A DNA stretch of 31,315 nucleotides from JAKAXG01 sp035702985 (lineage in GTDB: Bacteria > Actinomycetota > Acidimicrobiia > Acidimicrobiales > Palsa-688). The DNA lies in assembly GCA_035702985.1 (NCBI GenBank), contig DASSZD010000205.1:1-31315 (forward strand), in the 5' to 3' direction. This document shows, piece by piece, positions 1 to 7,667 of this stretch. Positions within the stretch are counted from its first letter, which is position 1; each line of letters begins with the position of its first letter. The notes under the pieces are model-generated. The model saw only the letters and a list, made by a program, of their open reading frames with translations, ran no database searches and was not told the origin of the DNA. A program made the translations under genes and the position numbers.

Positions 1-2325
1 CCCGACACCCCGCCCCGGCGGCCGCCCCCGCCGCCTCCCCCGGGTACCGACTGGCGGGTCGTTCCCGGCCAGGCCGAACCCGATGACGATCTGAGCGTGG
101 CCGGAGCCGCCCCCTACGACCCGCCCGCTTCCGAGGCCCACTTCGAGCCCACCGCCTCCAACCCCGTTTTCACCGACCCACACCCGGCCGGCCCTGGCAC
201 CGACCCCGTCCCCGAGCGGCCGGCCGCCTCCGACCCCGCCCCCGAAGGGCCGGCCGCCTCCGGCACCGCTTCCGCCTCCGAACCCGACCCCGGCCGCTAC
301 GCCGTTCCCGACCCCGCCCCCGAGGCTGCCCCCCGCCTCGCCCCCGCCCCCCGCCTCGCCCCCGACCGGAGCGGGCCTTCCGACACCGGCTGGGCGCCCG
401 CCCCCGGCCCTGCCAGCTGGGCCGTGCCGGACCCGGACGCGGCCCCCGACACAGTCAGCCGGGTCGTCTCGGACCCCGGCCGCCTCACGCCGCCTCACCC
501 GGACCCCGGCCGGCTCAGGCCGCCGGACCCGGCCCCCGACACAGTCAGCCGGGTCGTCCCGGACCCCGGCCGCCTCACGCCGCCTCTCCCGGACCCCGGC
601 CGGCTCACGCCGGCCGGCCCGGACCCGGCCCGCCCCGCAACGCCCGAACCCGGCTGGTCGTCCGCCCCGGACCCCGGCCGGCCGGACAAGCCATACCTCG
701 ACGAGCCGGGGGAACCCGGCCTGCCGCCCCTCCCCCCGGAGGCGTCGTTCGAGCCCCGATCCTCCTGGTCGCCGGAACCGGCGCCGGAGCAACCCGCGCA
801 GGAACAGGAGCCTTCGAAGAACATGGAAACATCCTGGAGTTCGAGTCCGAGGCGCACCCCCACGTTCGAGGGTGCCGAGGATCGCACCACCGAGATGAGC
901 GTCCCCGAAGAGGGCCTCACCGTCTCGGGCGGAGCGCCGGAGATGCCCCACTGGACGGACCCGCCGACCGGCGAGGTGCCCCGCCTGCGCTTCGAGGACG
1001 ACTTCGACGAGGGCGGCGAGGAGGACCTCGAGGCGTGGAAGTCGGTGGGTTCGCGAGGGGCCCGCTGGCGTGACGAGCGCGACTGGAACGACGCCGACCA
1101 GCTCGACGACCTGGTCTCCGACGTGGAGCCGGTGGGAGTGCTGGACTCGCGCCGGACGGAGCACTCCGACCTGTACTCCTTCGACGAGGACTTCGAGCGG
1201 GTGACCAGCCGCACCGGGTCACATCCGGCCGTCGACCCCGACTTCGAACCGGACATGGACGACTTCGAGCCGCCCGCCCCGCCGCCCCGCTCCCGCCGGG
1301 GCTCCGGTCCGTCACGATCGACCGGCCGCCGGTCGGCCGGGCGCCGGCCGGCCGCCGTGGGGTCTTTCGGCGACGACGAGGCCATGGCCGCCGCCCCCGT
1401 CGGCGCCACCCGGGTGGGGTCCCGCCCGGGCCGGACCGGCGTCCGCCCCGACGGGCCCGGCGGTCCCGGCCGCCGGCCCGCCGGACCGGGACGACCGCTG
1501 GGCAGCGCCGGTGCCGGGCGCTCCGGCGGCGACCTGGGCAGCCGGGTCGGCATCGGCGTCGGACTGGTCGTCCTGCTGGCCATCGCCTACGCCGTGGGGC
1601 CCAAGGCCCTGGTCGCCCTGACGGTGGTGGTCGTGGTGGCGGCAGCCGCCGAGGCCTACCAGATGGTCCGCACCGCCGGCTTCCGGCCGGCCACCCTGCT
1701 GGGGTTGGTCGCCACCGCCGGGTGCGTGCTCGGCTCCTACTGGAAGGGATCGGGCGCCATCGCCGTGGTCAGCGCCTTCCTCATCGTCGGGGCCATGTTG
1801 TGGTACGTGCTGCGCATCGTCGAGGCCCGACCGCTGGCCAACGTGGCGGTCACGGTCATGGTGTTCGTATGGGTGGCGGTGCTCGGCTCGTTCGGGGCGG
1901 TGATGCTGGGCCAGCCGCACGGCAAGGGGGAGTTCCTCGGCGCCATCGTGGTGGCGGTCGCCGCCGACATCTGCGCCTACGGGGTGGGGCGCTGGATCGG
2001 CAGCCGGCCCCTGGCCGCCAGCATCAGCCCCCACAAGACCGTGGAGGGCTTCGTCGGCGGCCTGATCGGCGCCCTGATCGCCGGGGCGGTGATCGGCAAG
2101 GAACTGGCCCCCTGGGGCGGCATGAAGCACGGCCTGCTGCTCGGCCTGGTCATCGGTCTCATCACCCCGGTCGGCGACCTGTTCGAGTCCATGATCAAGC
2201 GGGATCTCGGCATCAAGGACTCCGGCACGGTCCTGGCCGGCCACGGCGGTCTCCTCGACCGCTTCGACGGCATCCTGGTGGCCCTGCCGGCGGCGTTCTT
2301 CGTCATCACCTTCTTCAAGCTCTGA
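1..2325 (+). CDS. cdsA: Phosphatidate cytidylyltransferase with long disordered N-terminal extension (5' end open at window edge)
   Basis: Makes CDP-diacylglycerol from phosphatidate and CTP, the membrane-bound entry step to phosphatidylglycerol and related lipids. The C-terminal 260 residues are hydrophobic with several membrane segments. They carry the CdsA signature: SMIKRDLGIKDSG, then HGGLLDRFDG, with Ala where Pro is common just before GHGG. Numbered from GTG 97, the signature is at about 698-725 of 742. Ordinary CdsA is about 260-300 residues. The first ~480 here are predicted disordered: Pro/Asp/Gly repeats, then an acidic stretch rich in Asp/Glu with scattered aromatics (about 265-395), then an Arg/Pro/Gly-rich basic stretch before the first membrane helix. 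The frame is open from base 1, so the true start may lie outside the window. GTG 97 is the first in-window candidate. ATG 823 (AGGAG at 806-810) would give 500 residues. The enzyme assignment is firm; the start is not. Confidence 0.9.
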   Translation, partial: PDTPPRRPPPPPPPGTDWRVVPGQAEPDDDLSVAGAAPYDPPASEAHFEPTASNPVFTDPHPAGPGTDPVPERPAASDPAPEGPAASGTASASEPDPGRYAVPDPAPEAAPRLAPAPRLAPDRSGPSDTGWAPAPGPASWAVPDPDAAPDTVSRVVSDPGRLTPPHPDPGRLRPPDPAPDTVSRVVPDPGRLTPPLPDPGRLTPAGPDPARPATPEPGWSSAPDPGRPDKPYLDEPGEPGLPPLPPEASFEPRSSWSPEPAPEQPAQEQEPSKNMETSWSSSPRRTPTFEGAEDRTTEMSVPEEGLTVSGGAPEMPHWTDPPTGEVPRLRFEDDFDEGGEEDLEAWKSVGSRGARWRDERDWNDADQLDDLVSDVEPVGVLDSRRTEHSDLYSFDEDFERVTSRTGSHPAVDPDFEPDMDDFEPPAPPPRSRRGSGPSRSTGRRSAGRRPAAVGSFGDDEAMAAAPVGATRVGSRPGRTGVRPDGPGGPGRRPAGPGRPLGSAGAGRSGGDLGSRVGIGVGLVVLLAIAYAVGPKALVALTVVVVVAAAAEAYQMVRTAGFRPATLLGLVATAGCVLGSYWKGSGAIAVVSAFLIVGAMLWYVLRIVEARPLANVAVTVMVFVWVAVLGSFGAVMLGQPHGKGEFLGAIVVAVAADICAYGVGRWIGSRPLAASISPHKTVEGFVGGLIGALIAGAVIGKELAPWGGMKHGLLLGLVIGLITPVGDLFESMIKRDLGIKDSGTVLAGHGGLLDRFDGILVALPAAFFVITFFKL
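441..620 (+). repeat. Two 90-bp tandem repeats with nested 30-bp units inside cdsA
   Basis: Bases 441-530 and 531-620 match at 85 of 90 positions by eye. Each begins GGCCCCCGACACAGTCAGCC and contains two 30-bp subunits beginning GGACCCCGGC (471, 501, 561, 591). Both periods are multiples of three, so the frame is kept. The protein repeat is 30 residues, starting PDTVSRVV and followed by two DPGRLTPP-like decapeptides. Weaker DPGR/DPAR copies continue to about base 690. Confidence 0.9.
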
Positions 2326-2368
2326 GCGCCGTGCTCCGAGAGCCGCCCGCGGCCGCCATCCCTGCGCC

Positions 2369-2386
2369 CGGGACCCGCCGGTCCCG
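2369..2386 (+). other. Hairpin in the cdsA-dxr gap
   Basis: A perfect 7-bp stem (2369-2375 with 2380-2386) closes a CGCC tetraloop in the 121-base gap. No T-tract follows, so it may be a weak terminator, a processing signal or a GC-driven coincidence. Nothing else stands out in this gap except the AGGAG ahead of dxr. Confidence 0.4.
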
Positions 2387-2446
2387 ACCAGGACGGGCGG
2401 CGCCCCGTCGCGACCGCCACGCCTGCCCGCCGGTCCAGGAGCACGA

Positions 2447-3643
2447 ATGCGGACGGTGAGCCTGGTCGGCTCCACCGGCTCCATCGGCACCCAGGCCGTG
2501 GACGTGGTGCGGGCCGATCCGGACTCCTACCGGGTGGTGGCCATCGGCGCCTACCGCTCGGCTGAGGTGCTGGCCGAACAGGCCCGGCTGCTGCGCCCCG
2601 AGAAGGTGGCGTTGGTGGATCCGGCCGGCGCCCGGGAGCTGGCCGGGCGGCTGCCGGCCGGGGCCGAGCTGCTGGTGGGGGAGGAGGCCCTGGCGGCCAT
2701 ATCCACCGATGCCGACGTGGTGGTCAACGGGGTGGTGGGCTTCGCCGGCCTGCCCGTCACCCTGGCCGCTCTGCGGGCCGGGCGGCGCCTGGCCCTGGCC
2801 AACAAGGAGTCCCTGATCGCCGGCGGCCCGGTCGTGCAGACGGCCCGGGCCACGCCGGGGGCCGAGATCGTCCCGGTCGACTCGGAGCACTGCGCCATCC
2901 ACCAGTGCCTGCGGGCCGTCTTCGGGGAAAAAGAGATGGCCGCCCTGCCGGCCCCGCCCTCCCGCCCCCTCCGGCGGATCGTGCTCACCGCCAGTGGGGG
3001 GCCGTTCCGGGGACGCACCCGTCAATCCCTGAGCGAGGTGACGCTGGAGCAGGCCCTGGCCCACCCCACCTGGAAGATGGGCCCGAAGATCACCGTCGAC
3101 TCCTCCACGCTGATGAACAAGGGGCTCGAGGTCATCGAGGCCCACGAGCTGTTCGGGGTGGGCTACGACGCCGTCGACGTGGTCGTGCATCCCCAGTCGA
3201 TCGTCCATTCCATGATCGAGACGACCGACGGGGCCACCCTGGCCCAGCTTTCGCTACCCGACATGCGGCTGCCCATCGGCTACGCCCTGGCCTATCCCGA
3301 CCGCCTGCCGGTGCCGTTCGGGGCCATCGACTGGGCCGCCATGGGCCCGCTCGAGTTCGAACCACCCGACCGGGACGCCTTCCCGTGCCTGGACCTGGCC
3401 TACCGGGCCGGCCGGGCCGGCGGCTCGGCGCCGGCCTGGCTCAACGGGGCCAACGAGGTGGCCGTCGCCGCCTTCCTGGACGGTCGCATCAGGTGGGTGG
3501 ACATACCGACGGTCATCGAGGCCGCCCTTGACGACTGCAGCGCCGCACCCCCCGATACGGTGGAGGACGTGCTCGAAGCTGATCGCGCCGGCCGGGACCT
3601 GGCCCGGCGAGCCGTCGATCGCATGCCGCAGCCCCTCAGGTGA
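2447..3643 (+). CDS. dxr: 1-deoxy-D-xylulose 5-phosphate reductoisomerase
   Basis: Second enzyme of the MEP isoprenoid pathway: rearranges and reduces DXP to 2-C-methyl-D-erythritol 4-phosphate with NADPH and a divalent metal, in the cytosol. At 398 residues it has normal family length. The N-terminus carries the NADPH-binding GSTGSIG (8-14). ANKESLI follows, then the metal-binding DSE at 145-147, the SGGPFR flexible loop, AHPTWKMG, and NKGLEVIEAHELF with metal ligand E228. The ATG is supported by AGGAG at 2437-2441, five bases upstream. rseP starts 24 bases downstream and ispG, a later MEP enzyme, follows it. This dxr-rseP-ispG order is common in actinobacteria. All catalytic motifs look intact. 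Confidence 0.97.
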   Translation: MRTVSLVGSTGSIGTQAVDVVRADPDSYRVVAIGAYRSAEVLAEQARLLRPEKVALVDPAGARELAGRLPAGAELLVGEEALAAISTDADVVVNGVVGFAGLPVTLAALRAGRRLALANKESLIAGGPVVQTARATPGAEIVPVDSEHCAIHQCLRAVFGEKEMAALPAPPSRPLRRIVLTASGGPFRGRTRQSLSEVTLEQALAHPTWKMGPKITVDSSTLMNKGLEVIEAHELFGVGYDAVDVVVHPQSIVHSMIETTDGATLAQLSLPDMRLPIGYALAYPDRLPVPFGAIDWAAMGPLEFEPPDRDAFPCLDLAYRAGRAGGSAPAWLNGANEVAVAAFLDGRIRWVDIPTVIEAALDDCSAAPPDTVEDVLEADRAGRDLARRAVDRMPQPLR

Positions 3644-3667
3644 GATGCCGATGATCCGGGACGTGCG

Positions 3668-5017
3668 ATGAGCCGGGTCCAGCCGGGCTGGCGGGAGAGC
3701 CTGGAGGCCGATCCGCTGGGCCTGGCCACCCACCGCCCCGAGACCGGCCAGGCGGAGCCGCCCCCGGGGCGGACCGGCTCACCCCGGCTGGAGGTACTGC
3801 GGCTGGTCCTGGTGGTGGCCGCGGTCATCGGGCTGGGCTTCGCCGCCGGCTACGGGGAGACGGTGCTCCTGGTCCTGTTCCTGGTGCTGTGCATCGTGGC
3901 CCACGAGTTCGGCCACTTCGTGGCGGCCAAGACCGGGGGGGTCAAGGTCACCGAGTTCTTCGTCGGTTTCGGGCCCCGCCTGTGGTCGGTGCGCCGGGGG
4001 GAGACGGAGTACGGGGTCAAGGCGCTGCCCCTGGGCGGCTACTGCCGGATCGTCGGGATGAACAACCTGGAGGAGGTGGACCCGGCCGACGAGACCCGGA
4101 CCTACCGCCACGCCCCGCTCTGGCGGCGCCTGCTGATCGATGTCGCCGGCTCCGCCACCCACTTCCTGATCGCCCTGCTGGTCCTGTTCTCCATGTTCTT
4201 CTGGACCGGCGACCAGGGCCGGTACCTGACCACGCTGCCGGCCGGCAACCCCATCGCCCAGATCGTGGCGTTCAAGGGCACCCAGAGCCCAGCCGAGCAG
4301 GCCGGCTTCAAGCTGGGTGACCGCATCGTGGCCATCGACGGGCAGCACTTCCGGACCTGGCAGCAGGTGGCCCAGTTCATCCAGTCCCACCCCGGCCGGC
4401 GGCTGGACGTCACCGTCCGACGGGACGGCCACCTGCTGCAGCTGTACCCCACGCCCGTGCCGGCCGACACCGTGCAGCCGGCCGGCGGCGCCGGCGGCCT
4501 GCCCACCGGCAAGGTCGGGGTGCTCGGCGTGGGCGTGAGCGGGGTGATCCACTCCGGTTTCGCCGCCTCGTGGAGTGAGGCCGGCGGGGCGTTCGTGCAG
4601 GCCGGAGCCAACACCTTCGACGCCCTGGGCCACCTGGTCAGCTTCCACGGGATCAGCTCCTACCTCCACATGCTCTCCAGCCAGAAGGCCGCCGACAACC
4701 CCAACAACTCGGTGCGCTTCGAGTCTCCGGTCGGGGTGGTGCGCATCCTGCACCAGGCCGGCCAGAGCGGCCTGCCCACGGTGCTGTGGCTGCTCGCCTA
4801 CATCAACATGTTCATTGGCATCTTCAACCTCCTGCCGCTGTTCCCCCTCGACGGGGGACGGGTGGTGGTGGCCCTGTACGAGGGGGTGCGCAGCATCCGC
4901 CGCCCATACCGGGTGGACATGGCCAAGCTGCTGCCGGTGTTCTACCTGGGGCTGGCCGTGATCGCCTTCATCGGGCTCAGCTCCCTGTTCCTGGATCTGC
5001 GGGACCTGGCGGCCTAG
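3668..5017 (+). CDS. rseP: Site-2 family intramembrane zinc metalloprotease (M50, RseP-like)
   Basis: Cleaves membrane-embedded substrates, classically anti-sigma factors after a first cut outside the membrane. Zinc ligands are in HEFGH (79-83) inside the first membrane helix, with the third ligand in the NLLPLFPLDG motif (387-396). In between are the family's GFGPRLWS and ALPLGGYCRIVG segments, further membrane spans and a PDZ domain around 200-270 (QAGFKLGDRIVAIDG). The 449 residues include about 40 hydrophilic residues before the first helix, so the true start could be slightly downstream, although ATG 3668 has no rival with a good ribosome site. It lies 24 bases after dxr and 65 before ispG, probably co-transcribed with dxr. 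Its substrate cannot be read from the sequence. Confidence 0.93.
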   Translation: MSRVQPGWRESLEADPLGLATHRPETGQAEPPPGRTGSPRLEVLRLVLVVAAVIGLGFAAGYGETVLLVLFLVLCIVAHEFGHFVAAKTGGVKVTEFFVGFGPRLWSVRRGETEYGVKALPLGGYCRIVGMNNLEEVDPADETRTYRHAPLWRRLLIDVAGSATHFLIALLVLFSMFFWTGDQGRYLTTLPAGNPIAQIVAFKGTQSPAEQAGFKLGDRIVAIDGQHFRTWQQVAQFIQSHPGRRLDVTVRRDGHLLQLYPTPVPADTVQPAGGAGGLPTGKVGVLGVGVSGVIHSGFAASWSEAGGAFVQAGANTFDALGHLVSFHGISSYLHMLSSQKAADNPNNSVRFESPVGVVRILHQAGQSGLPTVLWLLAYINMFIGIFNLLPLFPLDGGRVVVALYEGVRSIRRPYRVDMAKLLPVFYLGLAVIAFIGLSSLFLDLRDLAA

Positions 5018-5068
5018 ACAGGACGCCCGGTGCGGGGCCGTGGCGCGGTTCCGACCCGTTCCCCGGGG

Positions 5069-5074
5069 TACCCT
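5069..5074 (+). promoter_or_regulatory. Putative -10 element (TACCCT) for leaderless ispG transcript
   Basis: TACCCT ends eight bases before ATG 5083, the geometry of actinobacterial leaderless promoters (TANNNT, transcription starting at or beside the start codon). A GGGGG run at 5075-5079 could instead act as a weak ribosome site. No clear -35 box is visible. Confidence 0.45.
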
Positions 5075-5082
5075 GGGGGCAA

Positions 5083-6321
5083 ATGGCTACCGTCCAGTCC
5101 CGATACCCCCGCCGGGAGACCCGGCAGCTGATGGTCGGCTCGGTGCCCGTCGGCGGCGGCGCCCCCATCTCGGTGCAGTCCATGACCATCACCAAGACGG
5201 CCGACGTCGAGGGGACCCTGGCCCAGATCTACGCCCTCAAGGCGGCCGGCGCCGACATCGTGCGCTGCACCTGCAACGAGAAGGAGGCGGCCGAGGGCCT
5301 GGCCCGGATCGTGCCCCGCAGCCCGGTGCCGATCGTGGCCGACATCCACTTCCACGTGGAGATGGCCCTGGCCGCCCTGGAGGCGGGGGTGGACTGCCTG
5401 CGCCTCAACCCCGGCAACCTGCGCAAGACGGAAGAGATCAAGCTGGTGGCCCGGGAGTGCAAGGACCGCGGTGTGCCGGTGCGCATCGGCGTCAACGCCG
5501 GCAGCCTCGACCCCCGCCTGTACAAGAAGTACGGCTCCGCCACCCCGGAGGCCCTGGTCGAGTCGGCCCAGACCGAGCTGGGCCTGTTCGCCGAGGAGGA
5601 CTTCTACAACGTCAAGATCTCGGTCAAGGCCTCCAACGTCCCGCTCATGATCGAGGCCTACCGGCAGTTGTCGGAGGTGACCGACCACCCGCTGCACCTG
5701 GGCGTCACCGAGGCCGGTCCGCCGCCGGCCGGGATCGTCAAGGCCACCGCCGGTATCGCCACCCTGCTCTCGGAGGGCATCGGTGACACCATCCGCTACT
5801 CCCTGACCGCCGATCCGGTGGAGGAGGCCAGGGCCGGCCGGGTGCTCCTAGAGGCGCTCGGCCTGCGGGAGCGCACCAACGTGGACCTGATCGCCTGCCC
5901 GGCGTGCGGCCGGGCCGAGATCGACGTCTACAAGGTGGCCCAGGAGGCCCAGACGGCGCTGGAGAAGATGGAGATCCCGCTGCAGGTGGCGGTCATGGGG
6001 TGCGTGGTCAACGGTCCGGGCGAGGCCCGCTCCGCCGATCTGGGCATCGCTGCCGGCCGCCACCGTGGCCACCTCTTCATCCAGGGCCAGATCGTCCGGG
6101 TGGTGCCCGAGGACGAGATGGTGGCCGCCCTGGTGGACGAGGCCGAGAAGCTGGTCAAGGAGGGTGTCGCCGCCCGGCTGGCCGCCGCCGATCGGGGCGC
6201 GGCGGCCGAGGCCGAGGCCGACCGGCGGGCGCTGCTCGACGACAAGGGTTCCGACGCCAACAACTCCGAGGCCCGCGTCCAGATGATCGACCGGCGCCTG
6301 GCCGCGGACGGGGACCGGTAG
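5083..6321 (+). CDS. ispG: 4-hydroxy-3-methylbut-2-enyl diphosphate synthase (flavodoxin/ferredoxin)
   Basis: Penultimate MEP-pathway enzyme: converts MEcPP to HMBPP using a [4Fe-4S] cluster. From ATG 5083 it is 412 residues (MATVQSRYPRRETRQL). The N-terminal TIM barrel has VQSMTITKTADVEGT, GADIVRCTCN and VADIHFH. The C-terminal iron-sulfur domain supplies C272 and C275 (CPACGR), C307 (GCVVNGPGE) and E314. These sit exactly two residues beyond E. coli C270, C273, C305 and E312. The open frame extends far upstream into rseP, but homology and the TACCCT element both favour 5083. The last ~45 residues form a charged Ala/Glu/Asp/Arg tail beyond the usual core. Confidence 0.97.
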   Translation: MATVQSRYPRRETRQLMVGSVPVGGGAPISVQSMTITKTADVEGTLAQIYALKAAGADIVRCTCNEKEAAEGLARIVPRSPVPIVADIHFHVEMALAALEAGVDCLRLNPGNLRKTEEIKLVARECKDRGVPVRIGVNAGSLDPRLYKKYGSATPEALVESAQTELGLFAEEDFYNVKISVKASNVPLMIEAYRQLSEVTDHPLHLGVTEAGPPPAGIVKATAGIATLLSEGIGDTIRYSLTADPVEEARAGRVLLEALGLRERTNVDLIACPACGRAEIDVYKVAQEAQTALEKMEIPLQVAVMGCVVNGPGEARSADLGIAAGRHRGHLFIQGQIVRVVPEDEMVAALVDEAEKLVKEGVAARLAAADRGAAAEAEADRRALLDDKGSDANNSEARVQMIDRRLAADGDR

Positions 6322-6369
6322 CCGGAAAATCGCCGGTGACCGTCGCAGCCGACGGTCAGACTGGAGCCC

Positions 6370-7632
6370 ATGGCTGAGGTGGAGATCCGGCGGCTCGACC
6401 CGGGGGAGGGGGAGCGCTTCGTGCGCTCCGTGCGCATCCCGTTCCTGGACCCCTACACCGGGCAGGGGGAGCAGGCCGCCTGGATGGAGCGCATGCTGCG
6501 CCGGCTGGAGACGGGCCGGTGCTGGGTGGCAGAGGAGGACGGTCGCTTCGTCGGTAACTGCGGGGTGCGCACCATGGACGTGACCGTGCCCGGGCCGGCG
6601 GGTGGCGACTGCCCGGTGGTCCCGATGGGCGGGGTCACCGCCGTGGGGGTGCACCCCACCCACCGCCGGCGGGGCATCCTGGGGCGGATGATGGCAGCCA
6701 TGCTCGACGACTGCCGGGAGCGCGGCGAGCCGCTGGCCGGTCTCATCGCCTCGGAGTCGGTCATCTACGGCCGGTTCGGGTTCGGCCTGGCCTCGGACTG
6801 GGTGACGCTGGAGATCGACAGCCGGGAGGCCCTGATGACCGGCGCGCCGGCAAACGCCGCCCTGCAGCTGCTGGACCGGGACGAGGCGGCCAAGCTCCTG
6901 CCGGACCTGTTCGACCGCCAGCGTCTGGGCCGCCCCGGCGAGGTGAGCCGCAGCGGCGGGTTCTGGGAGGAGTACTTCATCGATGCCCCCCGCTACGAGC
7001 GCCACGAGGGAAACTCGCTGTTCTTCGCCGCCGGCGACGACGGCTACGTGGCGTACCGGGCCCTCGAGGATCCGGCGGCCTGGGGGCGGGACCGGATCGT
7101 GGTGGAGGAGCTGCGGGGCACCACCCCGGCGGCCGAGGCGGCGCTCTGGGCGTTCGTGCTGGGCATCGACCTGATCGACCACGTCAAGGTCCTGCGCCGG
7201 CCGGTCGACGAGCCTCTGCGCTGGCGCCTGGCCGACCCCCGGCAGCTGCGGGTGACCGCGGTGGAGGACCGGCTGCACCTGCGCATCCTGGACCTGCCGG
7301 CCGCGGTGGCCGCCCGCCGCTGGCGGACCGAGGGCCGTATCGTGCTCGACGTGGCCCCCCCACCGCTGCCGGTCGGCGGTCCCGACCCGGTTCCCGGCCG
7401 GTGGGTGATCGAGGCCGGCCCGGACGGTTCCGAGTGCCGGCCCGCCCCGGCCGGCCAGGCCGCCGACCTGGCCTGCGACGTCACCGCCCTGGGCTCGCTG
7501 TACCTGGGCGGCTACCCGGCCTCGCTGCTGGTCGCCGGCGGACGGGTAACGGAGTTGACGCCGGGGGCGGCCGCCACCGCCGACCGCCTGTTCGGCACCT
7601 GGCCGGCCCCCCTCACCGGGACCGGGTTCTGA
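6370..7632 (+). CDS. Eis-family GNAT N-acetyltransferase
   Basis: A 420-residue acetyl-CoA-dependent N-acetyltransferase resembling mycobacterial Eis, which has two GNAT folds and a C-terminal SCP2-like domain. The acetyl-CoA loop is VGVHPTHRRRGILGRMM (92-108). The SESVIYGRFGFG segment matches the Eis motif containing the catalytic Tyr, here Y133. The protein ends in Phe (F420); in Eis the C-terminal Phe carboxylate acts as general base, so both halves of the Eis mechanism appear present. The last third (from about 290) is divergent, as expected for the SCP2-like part. ATG 6370 starts 48 bases after ispG with only a weak GGAG; CAGACT at 6357-6362 resembles a degenerate -10. An intrinsic terminator overlaps its stop. 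The substrate is unknown: in mycobacteria the family acetylates aminoglycosides and other amines, but that does not establish a role here. Confidence 0.85.
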   Translation: MAEVEIRRLDPGEGERFVRSVRIPFLDPYTGQGEQAAWMERMLRRLETGRCWVAEEDGRFVGNCGVRTMDVTVPGPAGGDCPVVPMGGVTAVGVHPTHRRRGILGRMMAAMLDDCRERGEPLAGLIASESVIYGRFGFGLASDWVTLEIDSREALMTGAPANAALQLLDRDEAAKLLPDLFDRQRLGRPGEVSRSGGFWEEYFIDAPRYERHEGNSLFFAAGDDGYVAYRALEDPAAWGRDRIVVEELRGTTPAAEAALWAFVLGIDLIDHVKVLRRPVDEPLRWRLADPRQLRVTAVEDRLHLRILDLPAAVAARRWRTEGRIVLDVAPPPLPVGGPDPVPGRWVIEAGPDGSECRPAPAGQAADLACDVTALGSLYLGGYPASLLVAGGRVTELTPGAAATADRLFGTWPAPLTGTGF

Positions 7633-7649
7633 GCAGCCCGGTCTTTTTT
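7620..7649 (+). terminator. Intrinsic terminator overlapping the acetyltransferase stop codon
   Basis: A perfect 7-bp stem GACCGGG (7620-7626) with CCCGGTC (7637-7643) closes a 10-base loop holding the TGA stop. Six T residues follow at once (7644-7649), and two G-T wobbles could extend the stem. This is the clearest Rho-independent terminator in the window. Confidence 0.88.
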
Positions 7650-7652
7650 CCC

Positions 7653-7658
7653 TAAGGT
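7653..7658 (+). promoter_or_regulatory. Putative -10 element (TAAGGT) for proS
   Basis: TAAGGT lies nine bases before ATG 7668 and four bases after the T-tract of the preceding terminator. That suggests proS is freshly initiated, leaderless or nearly so; there is no Shine-Dalgarno sequence before the ATG. No -35 consensus is visible. Confidence 0.5.
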
Positions 7659-7667
7659 TCACCGTCT

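Noticed and set aside
441..620. cdsA 90-bp repeat as a CRISPR-like or regulatory array
   Set aside because: Only two adjacent copies without variable spacers, codon-periodic and inside an open frame, so it is protein-coding repetition.
495..1583. Minus-strand frame rich in Ser/Arg/Pro opposite the cdsA extension
   Set aside because: It mirrors the repeats of the plus-strand frame; the plus frame continues without a stop into the conserved CdsA domain, so it is the coding one.
4786..5082. Upstream extension of the ispG frame into rseP
   Set aside because: The extension overlaps conserved rseP sequence (including the PLDG zinc motif), and IspG homology begins at ATG 5083.
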